Positions 1 to 8,444 of a DNA stretch of 17,848 nt are shown piece after piece. Below the pieces are notes generated by a model. The model searched no databases and was not told the origin of the DNA. It saw nothing but the letters and a program-made list of their open reading frames with translations. This DNA comes from Spirochaetaceae bacterium (GTDB lineage: Bacteria; Spirochaetota; Spirochaetia; SZUA-6; Bin103), in assembly GCA_026710565.1 (NCBI GenBank), contig JAPOQV010000646.1:1-17848 (forward strand), written 5' to 3'. Within the stretch, counting starts at the first letter, position 1. Every line of letters starts with the position of its first letter. Made by a program: the position numbers and the translations under genes.

Positions 1-1
1 G

Positions 2-802
2 GGGAGCCACCCCCCGCCGGTCGGCCCGCTCGCCAACTACATGCGCCACCTCAACAACCCCGCCTACCACCGGGGCCGGCCGGAAGACCTGGCCGCCGTC
101 CTGGATGCCGCGGCGGCGCCGGCGGTGCTGGACGCCGTCGACCAGGCGCTGGGGGAGCCCTCCGTGTTCACCAGCACCAGCATGTACTTCAACCCTGTCG
201 GCGAGCCGCTCGACGGCTTCTGGCACAAGGACGGGATCGGACCCGAGGCCGACGACCCGCGCGACCAGGTCACCGGCAGCGGCCTGCAGGTGCAGGTCGC
301 CCTGGTGCCGAGCGAGGATCTGCAGGTGGTTCCTGGCTCCCACGTGCGCGACTTCACCGACGCGGAGCGGCACATCTGCGTCGACGACGACGGCGCCAAC
401 CGGCGCTCCAACGACATGCCGGGAGCCGTCCGGCTCACGTGTGAGCCTGGGGACGCCGTGCTGTTCAACCAGATCGTCATCCATCGCGGCCGCTACCACC
501 GCGAGCCGCCGCGCCGCACCTTCATGATCAGCTTCCGCAAGCGGCGCGTGACCGAGGCCACGCTGGCCAGGCGCGGGCTGGACCAGTACAGCGACCAGCC
601 CTGGTTCCTGGCCCCCGACTACCTGGACGGGACCGAGCCCGCGACGCGGCGCTACTTCTCCGAGTACACCGCGTTCTACGCCGCGCAGTGGCGCAGCAAG
701 CTCGCCGAGATGCTCAAGTACCAGCACCTGATCCAGCACCTGCACGACACCGGCAGCCCCTACCCGTTCGCCCCACAAGAGTCGGCCGATCTGGCCGGGT
801 AG
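2..802 (+). CDS. Phytanoyl-CoA dioxygenase family protein (5'-truncated)
   Basis: Fe(II)/2-oxoglutarate-dependent oxygenase of the PhyH family, a cytoplasmic enzyme that hydroxylates a small organic substrate using O2 and 2-oxoglutarate. Counting from the ATG at 41, the HxD iron-binding pair is H62/D64 in WHKDGIG. The distal histidine is H148 in the stretch GDAVLFNQIVIHRG, and the arginines before FMISF (158-159) suit the 2-oxoglutarate clamp. The frame is open to base 2 and the ATG at 41 has no Shine-Dalgarno, so the true start probably lies off the contig. The gene ends 24 bp before an ABC permease gene and shares its direction, so they are probably co-transcribed. In sugar operons such genes are common, but the substrate is rarely known and cannot be predicted here. 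Family assignment is firm, role is not. Confidence 0.82.
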   Translation, partial: GSHPPPVGPLANYMRHLNNPAYHRGRPEDLAAVLDAAAAPAVLDAVDQALGEPSVFTSTSMYFNPVGEPLDGFWHKDGIGPEADDPRDQVTGSGLQVQVALVPSEDLQVVPGSHVRDFTDAERHICVDDDGANRRSNDMPGAVRLTCEPGDAVLFNQIVIHRGRYHREPPRRTFMISFRKRRVTEATLARRGLDQYSDQPWFLAPDYLDGTEPATRRYFSEYTAFYAAQWRSKLAEMLKYQHLIQHLHDTGSPYPFAPQESADLAG

Positions 803-826
803 CCCCTCCGGCGGAGCGTCGGGCAG

Positions 827-1741
827 TTGACGGCGCCACGGCGACGGCGATTCCGCTCGTCGCTCGAATATACGGTGCTGGCCGCACCGGCACTGATCTA
901 CCTGCTGCTCTTTCACTACCTGCCGATGGGCGGCGTGGTCATGGCGTTCAAGAACTACAAGTTCAACCGCGGCATCTTCGGCAGCCCGTGGGTCGGATTC
1001 AGGAACTTCGACTATCTGTTCACATCCCAGGACTTCACGCTGCTCATGCGCAACACGATCGGCTACAGCGTCGCGTTCGTGGTCACGACCACGGTGTTCG
1101 GCGTCCTTACGGCGGTGCTCCTCTACGAAGTCTCCAACCGGTCCGCGGTCAAGTACTACCAGACGACGATGTTCCTGCCCCGCTTCCTGTCCTGGGTCAT
1201 CGTCGGCTTCTTCACGTGGCTGCTGCTCAACCCCGTGATCGGCGTCTTCAACAAGCTGCTCGCCGCCGTCGGCGTGGAGCCGGTGAGCTGGTACACGGAA
1301 CGCCGTTACTGGCCGTCCATCCTGATCCTGGTGAACCTGTGGAAGTGGATCGGCGTCACCATGCTGTTCTACTACGCCGCGCTCACGGGCATCGACCGCG
1401 GCCTGTACGAAGCGGCCGACATGGACGGCGCCGGCCGCCTGCGCAAGATGACGGCCATCTCCCTGCCGCACCTGACCCCCCTGATCACCATCCTGGTCAT
1501 CCTGTCGCTGGGCAATCTCATCAAGGGCGACTTCGGCCTGTTCTGGCAGATCCCGCGCCAGGTCGGCTACCTGTTTCCCGTGACCGACGTGATCGAGACG
1601 TACGTCTTTCGCGGCGTGGTGTCCGGCGACATGAACATCGCCGCTGCGGTGGGGCTGTTCCAATCGGCGGTCGGCTTCTTTCTGATCGTCGCCGCCAACC
1701 TGGTCGTCAGGCGCATCGCCCCCGACAAGGCCCTGTTCTGA
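827..1741 (+). CDS. Carbohydrate ABC transporter permease, LplB/YteP-type
   Basis: Inner-membrane permease (304 aa) of the LplB branch of sugar ABC importers, expected to pair with the next gene. It has a basic N-terminus (RRRRFR), a first membrane segment at about 15-40 ending in the family-typical FHYLPMGGVVMAFKNYK, then several hydrophobic segments. The ATPase-docking EAA loop is visible as YEAADMDGAG (194-203) followed by ISLP (211-214). The start is TTG at 827: the frame carries the upstream gene's stop at 800-802, and TTG is the only usable start codon before the first membrane segment. A GGAG-like element lies about 10 nt upstream. Downstream, 18 bp separate it from the second permease. 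No ATPase gene is present nearby. Which sugar it carries cannot be read from sequence. Confidence 0.9.
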   Translation: MTAPRRRRFRSSLEYTVLAAPALIYLLLFHYLPMGGVVMAFKNYKFNRGIFGSPWVGFRNFDYLFTSQDFTLLMRNTIGYSVAFVVTTTVFGVLTAVLLYEVSNRSAVKYYQTTMFLPRFLSWVIVGFFTWLLLNPVIGVFNKLLAAVGVEPVSWYTERRYWPSILILVNLWKWIGVTMLFYYAALTGIDRGLYEAADMDGAGRLRKMTAISLPHLTPLITILVILSLGNLIKGDFGLFWQIPRQVGYLFPVTDVIETYVFRGVVSGDMNIAAAVGLFQSAVGFFLIVAANLVVRRIAPDKALF

Positions 1742-1759
1742 GCGGAGTGGCTTTGACCG

Positions 1760-2632
1760 ATGCGCCAGCCGTTCCTGCACCTGCTGTTCATCTCGATGTC
1801 ACTGCTGTTCGTGGTGCCCTTCCTGCTGATCGTCTCGGTGTCGCTCTCCAACGATCAGGACATCGCCGACTTCGGCTACCGGTTGATACCGGCCCGCATC
1901 GACCTGTCCGCCTACACCTGGGTGTTTCGCGATCTCTCCACGGTGCTGCGCGCCTACGGCGTCACCGCATTCCAGGCCGTGGCCGGAACGACGCTGGGCG
2001 TGCTGGCGATGGCGCTCGCCGGCTACGTCCTGTCCAGAACGGACTATGCCTGGCGCCGCGCCGTCGTCTTCATCGTGTTCTTCACGATGGTGTTCTCCGG
2101 CGGCCTGGTACCGACGTACATCATCGTCACACGCTGGTACCAGTTGGGCAACACGCTCTGGGTCTATGTCTTTCCGGTGCTGGTCAACGCGTTCTTCGTC
2201 ATCATCATGCGCACCTTCTTCGCGCAATTGCCGGAGGAGGTGTTCGAGTCCGCGCGCATCGACGGCGCCCGCGAGATCACGATCTGCCTCCGGGTCGCGC
2301 TGCCGTTGTCCACGCCCGCCCTGGCTGCCATCGGCTTCCTGTTCTTCCAGGGCAGATGGGACGAGTGGTACAACACGCTGCTCTACATACGCGACAAGGA
2401 CCTCTATACCCTCCAGTATCTGCTGCAGCGAATACTGCTGGAGTTCGACTACGTGCGCGAGATCGCCGCGCAGTCGCCGGAGATGGAGTTCTATCTTCAG
2501 ACCGAAGAGATGCCGCTGGAATCCATGCGCTATGCGATGGCGATCGTGGCCGCCGGGCCCATCCTCCTGATATTCCCGTTCTTCCAGCGGTATTTCGTGC
2601 GAGGTTTGACCGTCGGGTCGTTGAAGGGGTAG
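1760..2632 (+). CDS. Carbohydrate ABC transporter permease, YtcP/AraQ-type
   Basis: Second membrane subunit (290 aa) of the same importer. The opening membrane segment (about 5-28, FISMSLLFVVPFLLIVSVS) and the family-typical SGGLVPTYI (113-121) fit the YtcP/AraQ group. The EAA loop reads ESARIDGA (163-170) followed by LPLSTP (181-186), which contacts the ATPase. The C-terminus PFFQRYFVRGLTVGSLKG is the usual ending of this family. The start is ATG 1760, because an in-frame stop sits at 1754-1756. GGAG at 1744-1747 is a distant Shine-Dalgarno candidate. The gene lies 18 bp after permease 1 and 36 bp before the binding-protein gene. Length and ending are normal for the family, so it looks intact. 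Confidence 0.92.
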   Translation: MRQPFLHLLFISMSLLFVVPFLLIVSVSLSNDQDIADFGYRLIPARIDLSAYTWVFRDLSTVLRAYGVTAFQAVAGTTLGVLAMALAGYVLSRTDYAWRRAVVFIVFFTMVFSGGLVPTYIIVTRWYQLGNTLWVYVFPVLVNAFFVIIMRTFFAQLPEEVFESARIDGAREITICLRVALPLSTPALAAIGFLFFQGRWDEWYNTLLYIRDKDLYTLQYLLQRILLEFDYVREIAAQSPEMEFYLQTEEMPLESMRYAMAIVAAGPILLIFPFFQRYFVRGLTVGSLKG

Positions 2633-2657
2633 CGTTCGTAGCGAATCCGCGCACCAC

Positions 2658-2664
2658 AGGAGGG
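2658..2664 (+). promoter_or_regulatory. Strong Shine-Dalgarno of first binding-protein gene
   Basis: AGGAGGG lies 4 nt before the ATG at 2669 and fixes that start. The permease genes upstream have much weaker sites, which fits a binding protein made in excess over its membrane partners (inference). Confidence 0.75.
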
Positions 2665-2668
2665 TTCC

Positions 2669-4186
2669 ATGAACCTGCGCAAGCTGATCGCGCTCTTCGC
2701 CATTCTCATCGTGATGTCCGGCACCGCTTTCGCCGCCCCTGCCGGCGAAGCGGCTCAAGCCGAGGAGGTGACGCTCAATTGGCTGGGCATCGGGCCCGGC
2801 ATTCAGCGGGACGCCGAGGAGGTATGGGCGCTCTGGAACGATGAGCTGCAGGCCCACCTGCCCGGGGTGACGGTCGAGTTCGAGCTGCATCCGCCGTACG
2901 AGTACGCTGACCGGTTCAAGCTGGCGATGGCGGCAAACGAGCAGATCGACGTCGCCAACCGCATGTGGATGATGAACTTCTTCCAGGAGATCGACCGTGG
3001 GGCACTGATGCCCCTGAACGACCTGCTGGACGAATACGGTCGGGGAGTCCTCGACGCCGTTCCCCAGTTCGCGATCGACACGGTTACCTTCGACGGCAAC
3101 ATCTACAACATCCCGACAAGCTGGGCCGCCGACTGGCGACCGGGGTTCCGGTTCCACAAGGTGCTGGCGGACAAGACCGGCATGGAGGAGAAGAGCGCGC
3201 GCATCGCCGACTCCGAGCTCGCCACGCAGGAGGTCTACGATCTGCTGGAGACGTACCTGAAGCAGGCGCAGGATGATGGGGTGCTCGGCACCGGGATCAG
3301 CCCCACCCTGCTGAGCTGGGTGTGGGGAAAGGGGTACGAAGGCGTCGCGCGCGGCGTCTCCGTTCGGCAGGACGGCAGCGACTTCGAGCTGGTCAACATC
3401 TACGAGACCGACAGCTTCCGCACCGTGATCGAGGTCGCGGCCGACTGGTTCGCCAAGGGTTACATCAGAAAGGACTACCTCGGCACCGACATTCAGGAGC
3501 TCCGCAAGGACGACGGCAAGCCGCTGGGCGAGGGGGCGGTCGTGTGGGTGCACCTCTACGATCCCACCAAGTCCGAGGAGGAAACGCAAAGGTACGGAAT
3601 TCCCGTCGTCGTGTACGCGGGCGCGAAGCAGGCGTTCGTCGGCCACAATCCGGGGCCGAACAACCTGGCGATCCCGACCACCGCGAAGCATCCCGAGCAG
3701 GCGATGCAGGTCATCAACCTGCTGTTCACCGAACCGGAGGTCTACTTCCGCCTGACCTACGGGATCGAGGACAAGCACTACAAGAACCGCACCGAGCACG
3801 ACTTCGAGCCGATCGGCTACACCGGCATCCAGGGCTCGGAGGATAGCCCGTACGGGCTGTTTCCGTGGGCGGTCGGGAACTTCCAGGACCTCATCCTGTG
3901 GCCTCCCGGCACCGACGGCGAGGCGTGGAAGGAGCGCCAGTACGCCATCACGGCGGACGCCCGCACCTCGCCGCTGGTCGGCTTTCCCAAGGACGTGTCC
4001 GGGCTGACGACCGAGGTCGCTCAGATTCAGGCGGTGGAGAGGGAGATGGTGGACTCGCTCCTGTCCGGCGCACTGCCGGACTGGGAGGAAACGTACGAGA
4101 CGTTCATCGAAAAGCTGCACGCCGCCGGCGTCGATCGAGTGCGCGAGGAATTGCAGAGCCAGATCGACGCCTGGAGGGCGTCGTAG
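2669..4186 (+). CDS. Extracellular sugar-binding protein, LplA-like with DUF3502-type C-terminus
   Basis: Periplasmic or surface solute-binding protein (505 aa) that hands a carbohydrate to the two permeases just upstream. Residues 1-22 form a signal peptide (basic NLRK, hydrophobic core, AFA|A cleavage). There is no lipobox cysteine, and a short Ala/Glu-rich linker (APAGEAAQAEE) follows. The body has the aromatic-rich style of group 1 binding proteins. The last ~130 residues, including SPLVGF and an ending like LHAAGVDRVREELQSQIDAW, resemble the DUF3502 domain found in LplA-type proteins. The start is set by a perfect AGGAGG. The non-lipidated signal plus Ala/Glu linker is a style I associate with spirochaetes. 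Ligand unknown; the lyase and dehydratase downstream argue for a uronate-containing oligosaccharide. Confidence 0.9.
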   Translation: MNLRKLIALFAILIVMSGTAFAAPAGEAAQAEEVTLNWLGIGPGIQRDAEEVWALWNDELQAHLPGVTVEFELHPPYEYADRFKLAMAANEQIDVANRMWMMNFFQEIDRGALMPLNDLLDEYGRGVLDAVPQFAIDTVTFDGNIYNIPTSWAADWRPGFRFHKVLADKTGMEEKSARIADSELATQEVYDLLETYLKQAQDDGVLGTGISPTLLSWVWGKGYEGVARGVSVRQDGSDFELVNIYETDSFRTVIEVAADWFAKGYIRKDYLGTDIQELRKDDGKPLGEGAVVWVHLYDPTKSEEETQRYGIPVVVYAGAKQAFVGHNPGPNNLAIPTTAKHPEQAMQVINLLFTEPEVYFRLTYGIEDKHYKNRTEHDFEPIGYTGIQGSEDSPYGLFPWAVGNFQDLILWPPGTDGEAWKERQYAITADARTSPLVGFPKDVSGLTTEVAQIQAVEREMVDSLLSGALPDWEETYETFIEKLHAAGVDRVREELQSQIDAWRAS

Positions 4187-4217
4187 CGGTACGCGCGGAG
4201 CCCGATCAGAACCGCGC

Positions 4218-6833
4218 ATGAAGCACGCGCCGAACGTCACTCCGTATGATCACGTGCGGAGTGAGCGGCGCGAGCCTCACTCGTTTCGCTACGACACTCC
4301 GGTCGGCACACTGACCCGAGCGCGGCAGCCGGACCGTCCCTGCCTGCTGGTGACCGCCGGCCTTCTCGGCGAGATTGCCGGGAAGTGCCGGCGACTCCGA
4401 TGGGCGGCCGAGAACCTGCGGTCCATGGAGCGGCTGGCGCAACGATGGCAGCCGCCGGAGCTGGCCCGCTTCAAGATCGAGCGCAAGGGCTTCACGTGGT
4501 ACGGCCTGACCCGCAGGCAGACCGTCGAAGAGCTCTGGCAGGCGGCGCTGGTCTCCAAGCTGACCGGCAGCCGCGAGTTGCGTGACAAGGTGCTGACGTA
4601 TCTGCGTCGTATCGCCGATCCGGACAGGGGCTATCCGACGACCCGTTGGGCCACCGACTCGACCGCGTATGTGCATGAAGGGGAGTTCTTCACGTTCTAC
4701 CCCGCCGTCTACGACCTCATGTACGACGACCTGAGCCGGGACGATCACACAGCCATCGCCGGAACCCTGCGGTTGTACCTGCGCACCTGCGAGGCGTGGC
4801 ACGACGGGGGAACCGGCAACTGGTCGGTGACCGCAAACACCGGCGCGATCCTGTCGAGCCTGGCGCTCCGAGACGTGGCGATGCTGGACCGCTTCATCAA
4901 CATCCGCAGCGGTTTCGTCGACCAGCTCTCGAAGGGCGTCATGGGAGACGGCTGGTGGCTCGAAGGGGCATCGAACTACGGCTACCTCGTCGCCCGGTAT
5001 TGCGGGTACGCCGCCGAGGCCTGTCACAACGCGGGAGTGGATCTCTTCCATTTGCGGGTCCCGTCCCAGCCCGGCCACTTGAGTCACGACGACTGGCCGA
5101 ACGGGTGGATGGGGATGAACTTCGACGGTTGGGGACCGCCGGGCGGCCCGGATCGGGGATTGAAGGACCTCCACGACGGTCCCATCCCGATGATGGATCA
5201 ACACGGCTGCGTCGTCGCCAACAGCGACTCGCACAAGCTGGCCCCGGGCGACCTGTACGAGCTGGCCTACTACCGGTACCGCGATCCGGCGTACGCGTGG
5301 ATCCTGGCGCGCACCGACCGGATGGGGTGGCAGTCGCTGGTCTGGGGAGTGCCGGAGCTCCCCGAGGCGACCGATCCACGGGCAAGCTCGTCCCATGCCG
5401 ACAACGTGGGCATCACCGCGCTGCGCTCGCGGACGCCGGACCGGGATGCGGCGGACCAGATCCAGGCGTACGTCAAGTGGGGGATCCATGGAGGCTGGCA
5501 CGGCCACTTCGACCGGACGGCGCTGCTCGCCCTGTCACGCCACGGCACGGAGCTCTTCTCGCCTCTCGCGAGCTGGTTCGGATACGAGAGTCCGCTCTAC
5601 AAGGCATGGGTGCAGCCGTCGATCAGCCACAACCTGGTGGTCGTGGACGGACTGCAGCAGGAACCGGTGCCTTCCGAGCAGCTCCTGTTCCACGCGGGTC
5701 AGGCGCTGCAGGCGTGCGTCGTGGAGACACGTGCCCGCTGGGCGCAGAAGAAGCCATGGGACGTGCGGAATCCCGGCGACCTCGATCCGCACAACCTGGA
5801 GAAGATGATCGACTACGGCGACGCCGCCCCCGTCACCCAGCGCCGCCTCGCGGCGGTCACGGACGACTACGTCGTGATCGCCGACTGCCTGCGGGCACCG
5901 GTTGCCCACAACTACGATTGGCTCATGCATCCGATCGGGTTTCAGGGCGCGCGTGCGGCAGCGATACGGTCGGTCCGGCATACCGATCGTCTGCTCGACG
6001 ATCCTGCCGGCGGCTACTACCACGTCACCGATTGCGATTGGTTCGAGGCATGCTCGCCGCTGGCGCATGAGTTTCGGCACGGATCGACCCGGCTCACCGT
6101 GCATTCGTTGTGGCCCACCAGCCTGAGTGGAGCGCTGGGGACCTTCCCGTTTCCCGCCGCGGACGTGTCCTATCGGATCGATGGCGACGGCCGCTACCTC
6201 GCCGACGGCGGCTTTGTGGCCAGCGCCTTCGACGTCCATGCGATCGACGTCGACGTCACGGGCGTGAGCGCCCTGCGGCTCACCATCTCCCTCGACATGA
6301 GGGCGGGGATCGCTCTGCGGGCTCATGCGCTCGGCGACCCGTGCTTCGTGACCGCCGGCGGCGATACGGTTCACCTCGCCGACCTGCCCTGTACCATCGC
6401 CGGTAACGATGGACCGATGACGGGCTCCGAGGCGACTCGACCCACGCTCGGAGCGCATGACCGGCGGGTCGATCTGACGGCGGCCGGGCATCGCGTGGCC
6501 GTCACGGTCGACACGACATCGCTCGACTCGGCGAGGTTCGTCGCGAGCCTCGCCGTCGATGGGCACATCCGGGACGTGACGGCCATGCGCAGGACGCTGC
6601 TGCTGCGCCAGCACGGGACCGAAGCCCGCTTCCTGAACGTGCTGGAGCCGTTTCGCAACTCGTCCGCCATACGGCAGGTGCGGGCGTCGGGACCGGACCG
6701 CGTCGAGGTCTCGCTCGCTGACGGACGAGTGCATAGTATCGAGTTCACCGGCATGGAGACCGGCACGGATCCGAGGGTGTCGCTTCGGGAACATCGAAAC
6801 GGCGCCCTGGTCCGGGAGGAGACGACGGCATGA
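4218..6833 (+). CDS. Heparinase II/III-family polysaccharide lyase, cytoplasmic
   Basis: Large protein (871 aa) with the two-domain plan of heparinase II/III-like lyases (also PL15/PL17 oligoalginate lyases): an alpha/alpha toroid (about 40-390) and a beta-sandwich region (about 395-870). These enzymes cleave uronic-acid glycans by beta-elimination. Likely catalytic or binding positions are N201-W202 in GTGNWSVTANTG, Y254 in WWLEGASNYGYL, the HGHFDR motif (428-433), Y461 in SPLYKAW, and H471-N472 in SHNLVVVDG. There is no signal peptide, so it probably acts on imported oligosaccharides. ATG 4218 lies 31 bp after the binding-protein gene, with no clear Shine-Dalgarno. Its end overlaps the next gene by ATGA. 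It is longer than typical 600-750-residue relatives. Fold confidence is high; substrate (alginate, glycosaminoglycan, other) is open. Confidence 0.85.
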   Translation: MKHAPNVTPYDHVRSERREPHSFRYDTPVGTLTRARQPDRPCLLVTAGLLGEIAGKCRRLRWAAENLRSMERLAQRWQPPELARFKIERKGFTWYGLTRRQTVEELWQAALVSKLTGSRELRDKVLTYLRRIADPDRGYPTTRWATDSTAYVHEGEFFTFYPAVYDLMYDDLSRDDHTAIAGTLRLYLRTCEAWHDGGTGNWSVTANTGAILSSLALRDVAMLDRFINIRSGFVDQLSKGVMGDGWWLEGASNYGYLVARYCGYAAEACHNAGVDLFHLRVPSQPGHLSHDDWPNGWMGMNFDGWGPPGGPDRGLKDLHDGPIPMMDQHGCVVANSDSHKLAPGDLYELAYYRYRDPAYAWILARTDRMGWQSLVWGVPELPEATDPRASSSHADNVGITALRSRTPDRDAADQIQAYVKWGIHGGWHGHFDRTALLALSRHGTELFSPLASWFGYESPLYKAWVQPSISHNLVVVDGLQQEPVPSEQLLFHAGQALQACVVETRARWAQKKPWDVRNPGDLDPHNLEKMIDYGDAAPVTQRRLAAVTDDYVVIADCLRAPVAHNYDWLMHPIGFQGARAAAIRSVRHTDRLLDDPAGGYYHVTDCDWFEACSPLAHEFRHGSTRLTVHSLWPTSLSGALGTFPFPAADVSYRIDGDGRYLADGGFVASAFDVHAIDVDVTGVSALRLTISLDMRAGIALRAHALGDPCFVTAGGDTVHLADLPCTIAGNDGPMTGSEATRPTLGAHDRRVDLTAAGHRVAVTVDTTSLDSARFVASLAVDGHIRDVTAMRRTLLLRQHGTEARFLNVLEPFRNSSAIRQVRASGPDRVEVSLADGRVHSIEFTGMETGTDPRVSLREHRNGALVREETTA

Positions 6834-7840
6834 GCGAACCGATCCCGCCGGGAATGAAGATCGCGGCGCAGATGAGCGCGGAGCCCACCGAGTCCGACTT
6901 CCGCTTCGTGCGGCAGATGGGCATCGAGTACGCCGTGGCGTGGACCGGTCCCGAGCATGCCGGCTACGACTACTACGCGAGCCGCCGCGAGCTGTTCGAG
7001 AGCCACGGCCTGACGATCTACGGCTTCGGCAACTCCGGGGTCCACAACCAGGACGCGATCGTCCTCAACCTCGCCGACCGCGACGCCAAGATCGCGGAGT
7101 ACCAGCGCCACCTGCGGGCGCTCGGCAAGGCAGGCATCCCCTACACCACCTACGCCCACATGGCCAACGGCATCTGGACCAGCGGCCGCGAGCAGACACG
7201 CGGCGGCGCCTCGGCGCGCGCCCTGGACATGGAGGACGCCCCGTGGGGCAGGTGGCAGGACCGGCGCTACCACCTGCCGCTCTCACACGGACGCGAGTAC
7301 TCGGAACAGGAGATCTGGGACAACTTCACCCACTTCATCCGCGAGGTGGCGCCGGTCGCCGAGGACGCGGGCGTCCTGATCGGGATCCACCCCGACGATC
7401 CGCCGCTGCCGACGCTGGCCGGCGTGCCGCGCTGCATCTTCTCCAGCTTCGACGGCTACCGGCGCGCGATGGAGATCGCCGACAGCCCCAACGTCGGCAT
7501 CTGCTTCTGCGTGGGCTGCTGGCTGGAGGGCGGCGACCTGATGGGCAAGGGGGCGATCGAGTCCATCCGCCACTTCGGCGCGCAGGGCAAGATCCACAAG
7601 GTCCACTTCCGCAACGTGGACGCCCCGCTGCCGCACTTCGTGGAGACCTTCGTGGACGACGGCTACGCCGACATGTACCCGGTGATGCGGGAGCTGCAGG
7701 CCGTGGGCTTCCGCGGCGTGCTGATCCCCGACCACATCCCGATCATGAGCGAGGACGGCCGCTCCGAAACCGCCTACACGATCGGCTACATGAAGGCCAT
7801 GCTGGCGCGCGCCGAGGCGGAGGTTCCCTCGACGCCCTGA
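6830..7840 (+). CDS. uxuA: Mannonate dehydratase (UxuA-like) TIM-barrel protein
   Basis: Cytoplasmic enzyme (336 aa) of the UxuA family, which dehydrates D-mannonate to 2-keto-3-deoxy-D-gluconate using Mn2+. The UxuA-style motifs appear in order: IGIHPDDPP (184-192), a CFCVGC cluster (225-230), KIHKVHFRNV (254-263) and PDHIP (300-304). By analogy with characterised UxuA proteins, the metal ligands would be H187, one cysteine of 225-230 (probably C227), H259 and D301. ATG 6830 overlaps the lyase stop (ATGA), giving translational coupling and tying it functionally to the lyase. It is somewhat shorter than E. coli UxuA (about 394 aa) and diverged outside the motifs. A related sugar isomerase or epimerase is the main alternative. 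No uxuB or kdgK gene is in the window. Confidence 0.78.
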   Translation: MSEPIPPGMKIAAQMSAEPTESDFRFVRQMGIEYAVAWTGPEHAGYDYYASRRELFESHGLTIYGFGNSGVHNQDAIVLNLADRDAKIAEYQRHLRALGKAGIPYTTYAHMANGIWTSGREQTRGGASARALDMEDAPWGRWQDRRYHLPLSHGREYSEQEIWDNFTHFIREVAPVAEDAGVLIGIHPDDPPLPTLAGVPRCIFSSFDGYRRAMEIADSPNVGICFCVGCWLEGGDLMGKGAIESIRHFGAQGKIHKVHFRNVDAPLPHFVETFVDDGYADMYPVMRELQAVGFRGVLIPDHIPIMSEDGRSETAYTIGYMKAMLARAEAEVPSTP

Positions 7841-7916
7841 GTCGCGCGGGCTCCCGGACGGGTCCCGGTTTTCACGCCGTGCGGATCCGGCCGAAGACGG
7901 TGAGGCCAAGAGCTAA

Positions 7917-7951
7917 AGAGAACGGATCTTCTCTCCGATATACCAGGTATA
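7917..7951 (+). promoter_or_regulatory. Putative promoter/operator of VapBC-like module: two inverted repeats
   Basis: An AT-rich stretch in otherwise GC-rich DNA holds two perfect inverted repeats. One is AGAGAA at 7917-7922 with TTCTCT at 7929-7934 (6-nt spacer). The other is TATACC at 7939-7944 with GGTATA at 7946-7951 (1-nt spacer). The second ends 1 nt before the ATG at 7953. TATACC could serve as a -10, which would make the mRNA nearly leaderless. Autoregulatory operators in such positions are typical of toxin-antitoxin modules. The repeats are seen; their role is inferred. Confidence 0.5.
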
Positions 7952-7952
7952 C

Positions 7953-8444
7953 ATGGCAAAAGAGAGAATACGTGTTGCAGACGAGGTGTGGGTGGCCACG
8001 GCGCTCCTGCACAAGCAGCATCCGGACCGCGATGATTTCACGGTCTCCGAGATCAGCCGGCGCGCGGCCGCGGAGGCGAACGGCGCGGGGCCGCTGCGCC
8101 CGGGCTTCGTGGTGCATGCCTCCCAGCACTGCGTCGCCAGCAAGGCGCCCAATCCCGGACGCTACCGGATGCTGATCGAAACCGAGCGCGGACGCCGCCG
8201 GCTGTTTCGGCCGGGCGACCCCTACCACCCCGACCGCCGGGGCGGAAAGACCGTCCCGCGCACCGAAGAGCTCCCCTGGGGATACCGCGGTCTGGTCGAG
8301 TGGTACAACTCCGACTACGTGGGGACCGCCACCATCCCGATTCCGGTCGACCCGATCCTGTCCCTGCTCGACGTCGGCAAGTCGCTCCGCTCGACCGAAG
8401 CGGCCGACACGCTGGTGCGGCGTCTCCGGGAGTCGAGCCGATGA
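7953..8444 (+). CDS. Putative VapB-like antitoxin with unusual N-terminal domain
   Basis: Protein of 163 aa that I cannot place in a named family with certainty. Residues 1-60 (VADEVWVATALLH, then DDFTVSEISRRAAAEA) look like a small helix-turn-helix or winged-helix domain. The middle part is rich in Arg, Gly and Pro (NPGRYRML, RRLFRPGDPYHP). The last ~30 residues, DPILSLLDVGKSLRS then LVRRLRESS, resemble the toxin-binding tail of VapB-type antitoxins. ATG 7953 is the first start after an in-frame stop at 7914-7916; only a weak AGG lies upstream. It overlaps the PIN toxin gene by ATGA, the classic antitoxin-then-toxin order. At 163 aa it is about twice the usual VapB length. A non-toxin regulator role is possible. 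Confidence 0.6.
   Translation: MAKERIRVADEVWVATALLHKQHPDRDDFTVSEISRRAAAEANGAGPLRPGFVVHASQHCVASKAPNPGRYRMLIETERGRRRLFRPGDPYHPDRRGGKTVPRTEELPWGYRGLVEWYNSDYVGTATIPIPVDPILSLLDVGKSLRSTEAADTLVRRLRESSR

Noticed and set aside
688..2844. 718-codon plus-strand frame across both permease genes
   Set aside because: It runs out of frame through two clear permeases and its translation is Arg/Pro/His-rich. It is a GC-bias shadow.
1799..4240. 813-codon open frame on the minus strand
   Set aside because: It lies antisense to permease 2 and the binding-protein gene. The translation is Arg/Val/Gly/His-rich with no recognisable domain, as expected opposite GC-rich codons.
8300..8440. N-terminal extension of the PIN-domain protein
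   Set aside because: The added residues overlap the upstream gene and are not protein-like. ATG 8441 gives the canonical PIN start MSRIFWDTN.
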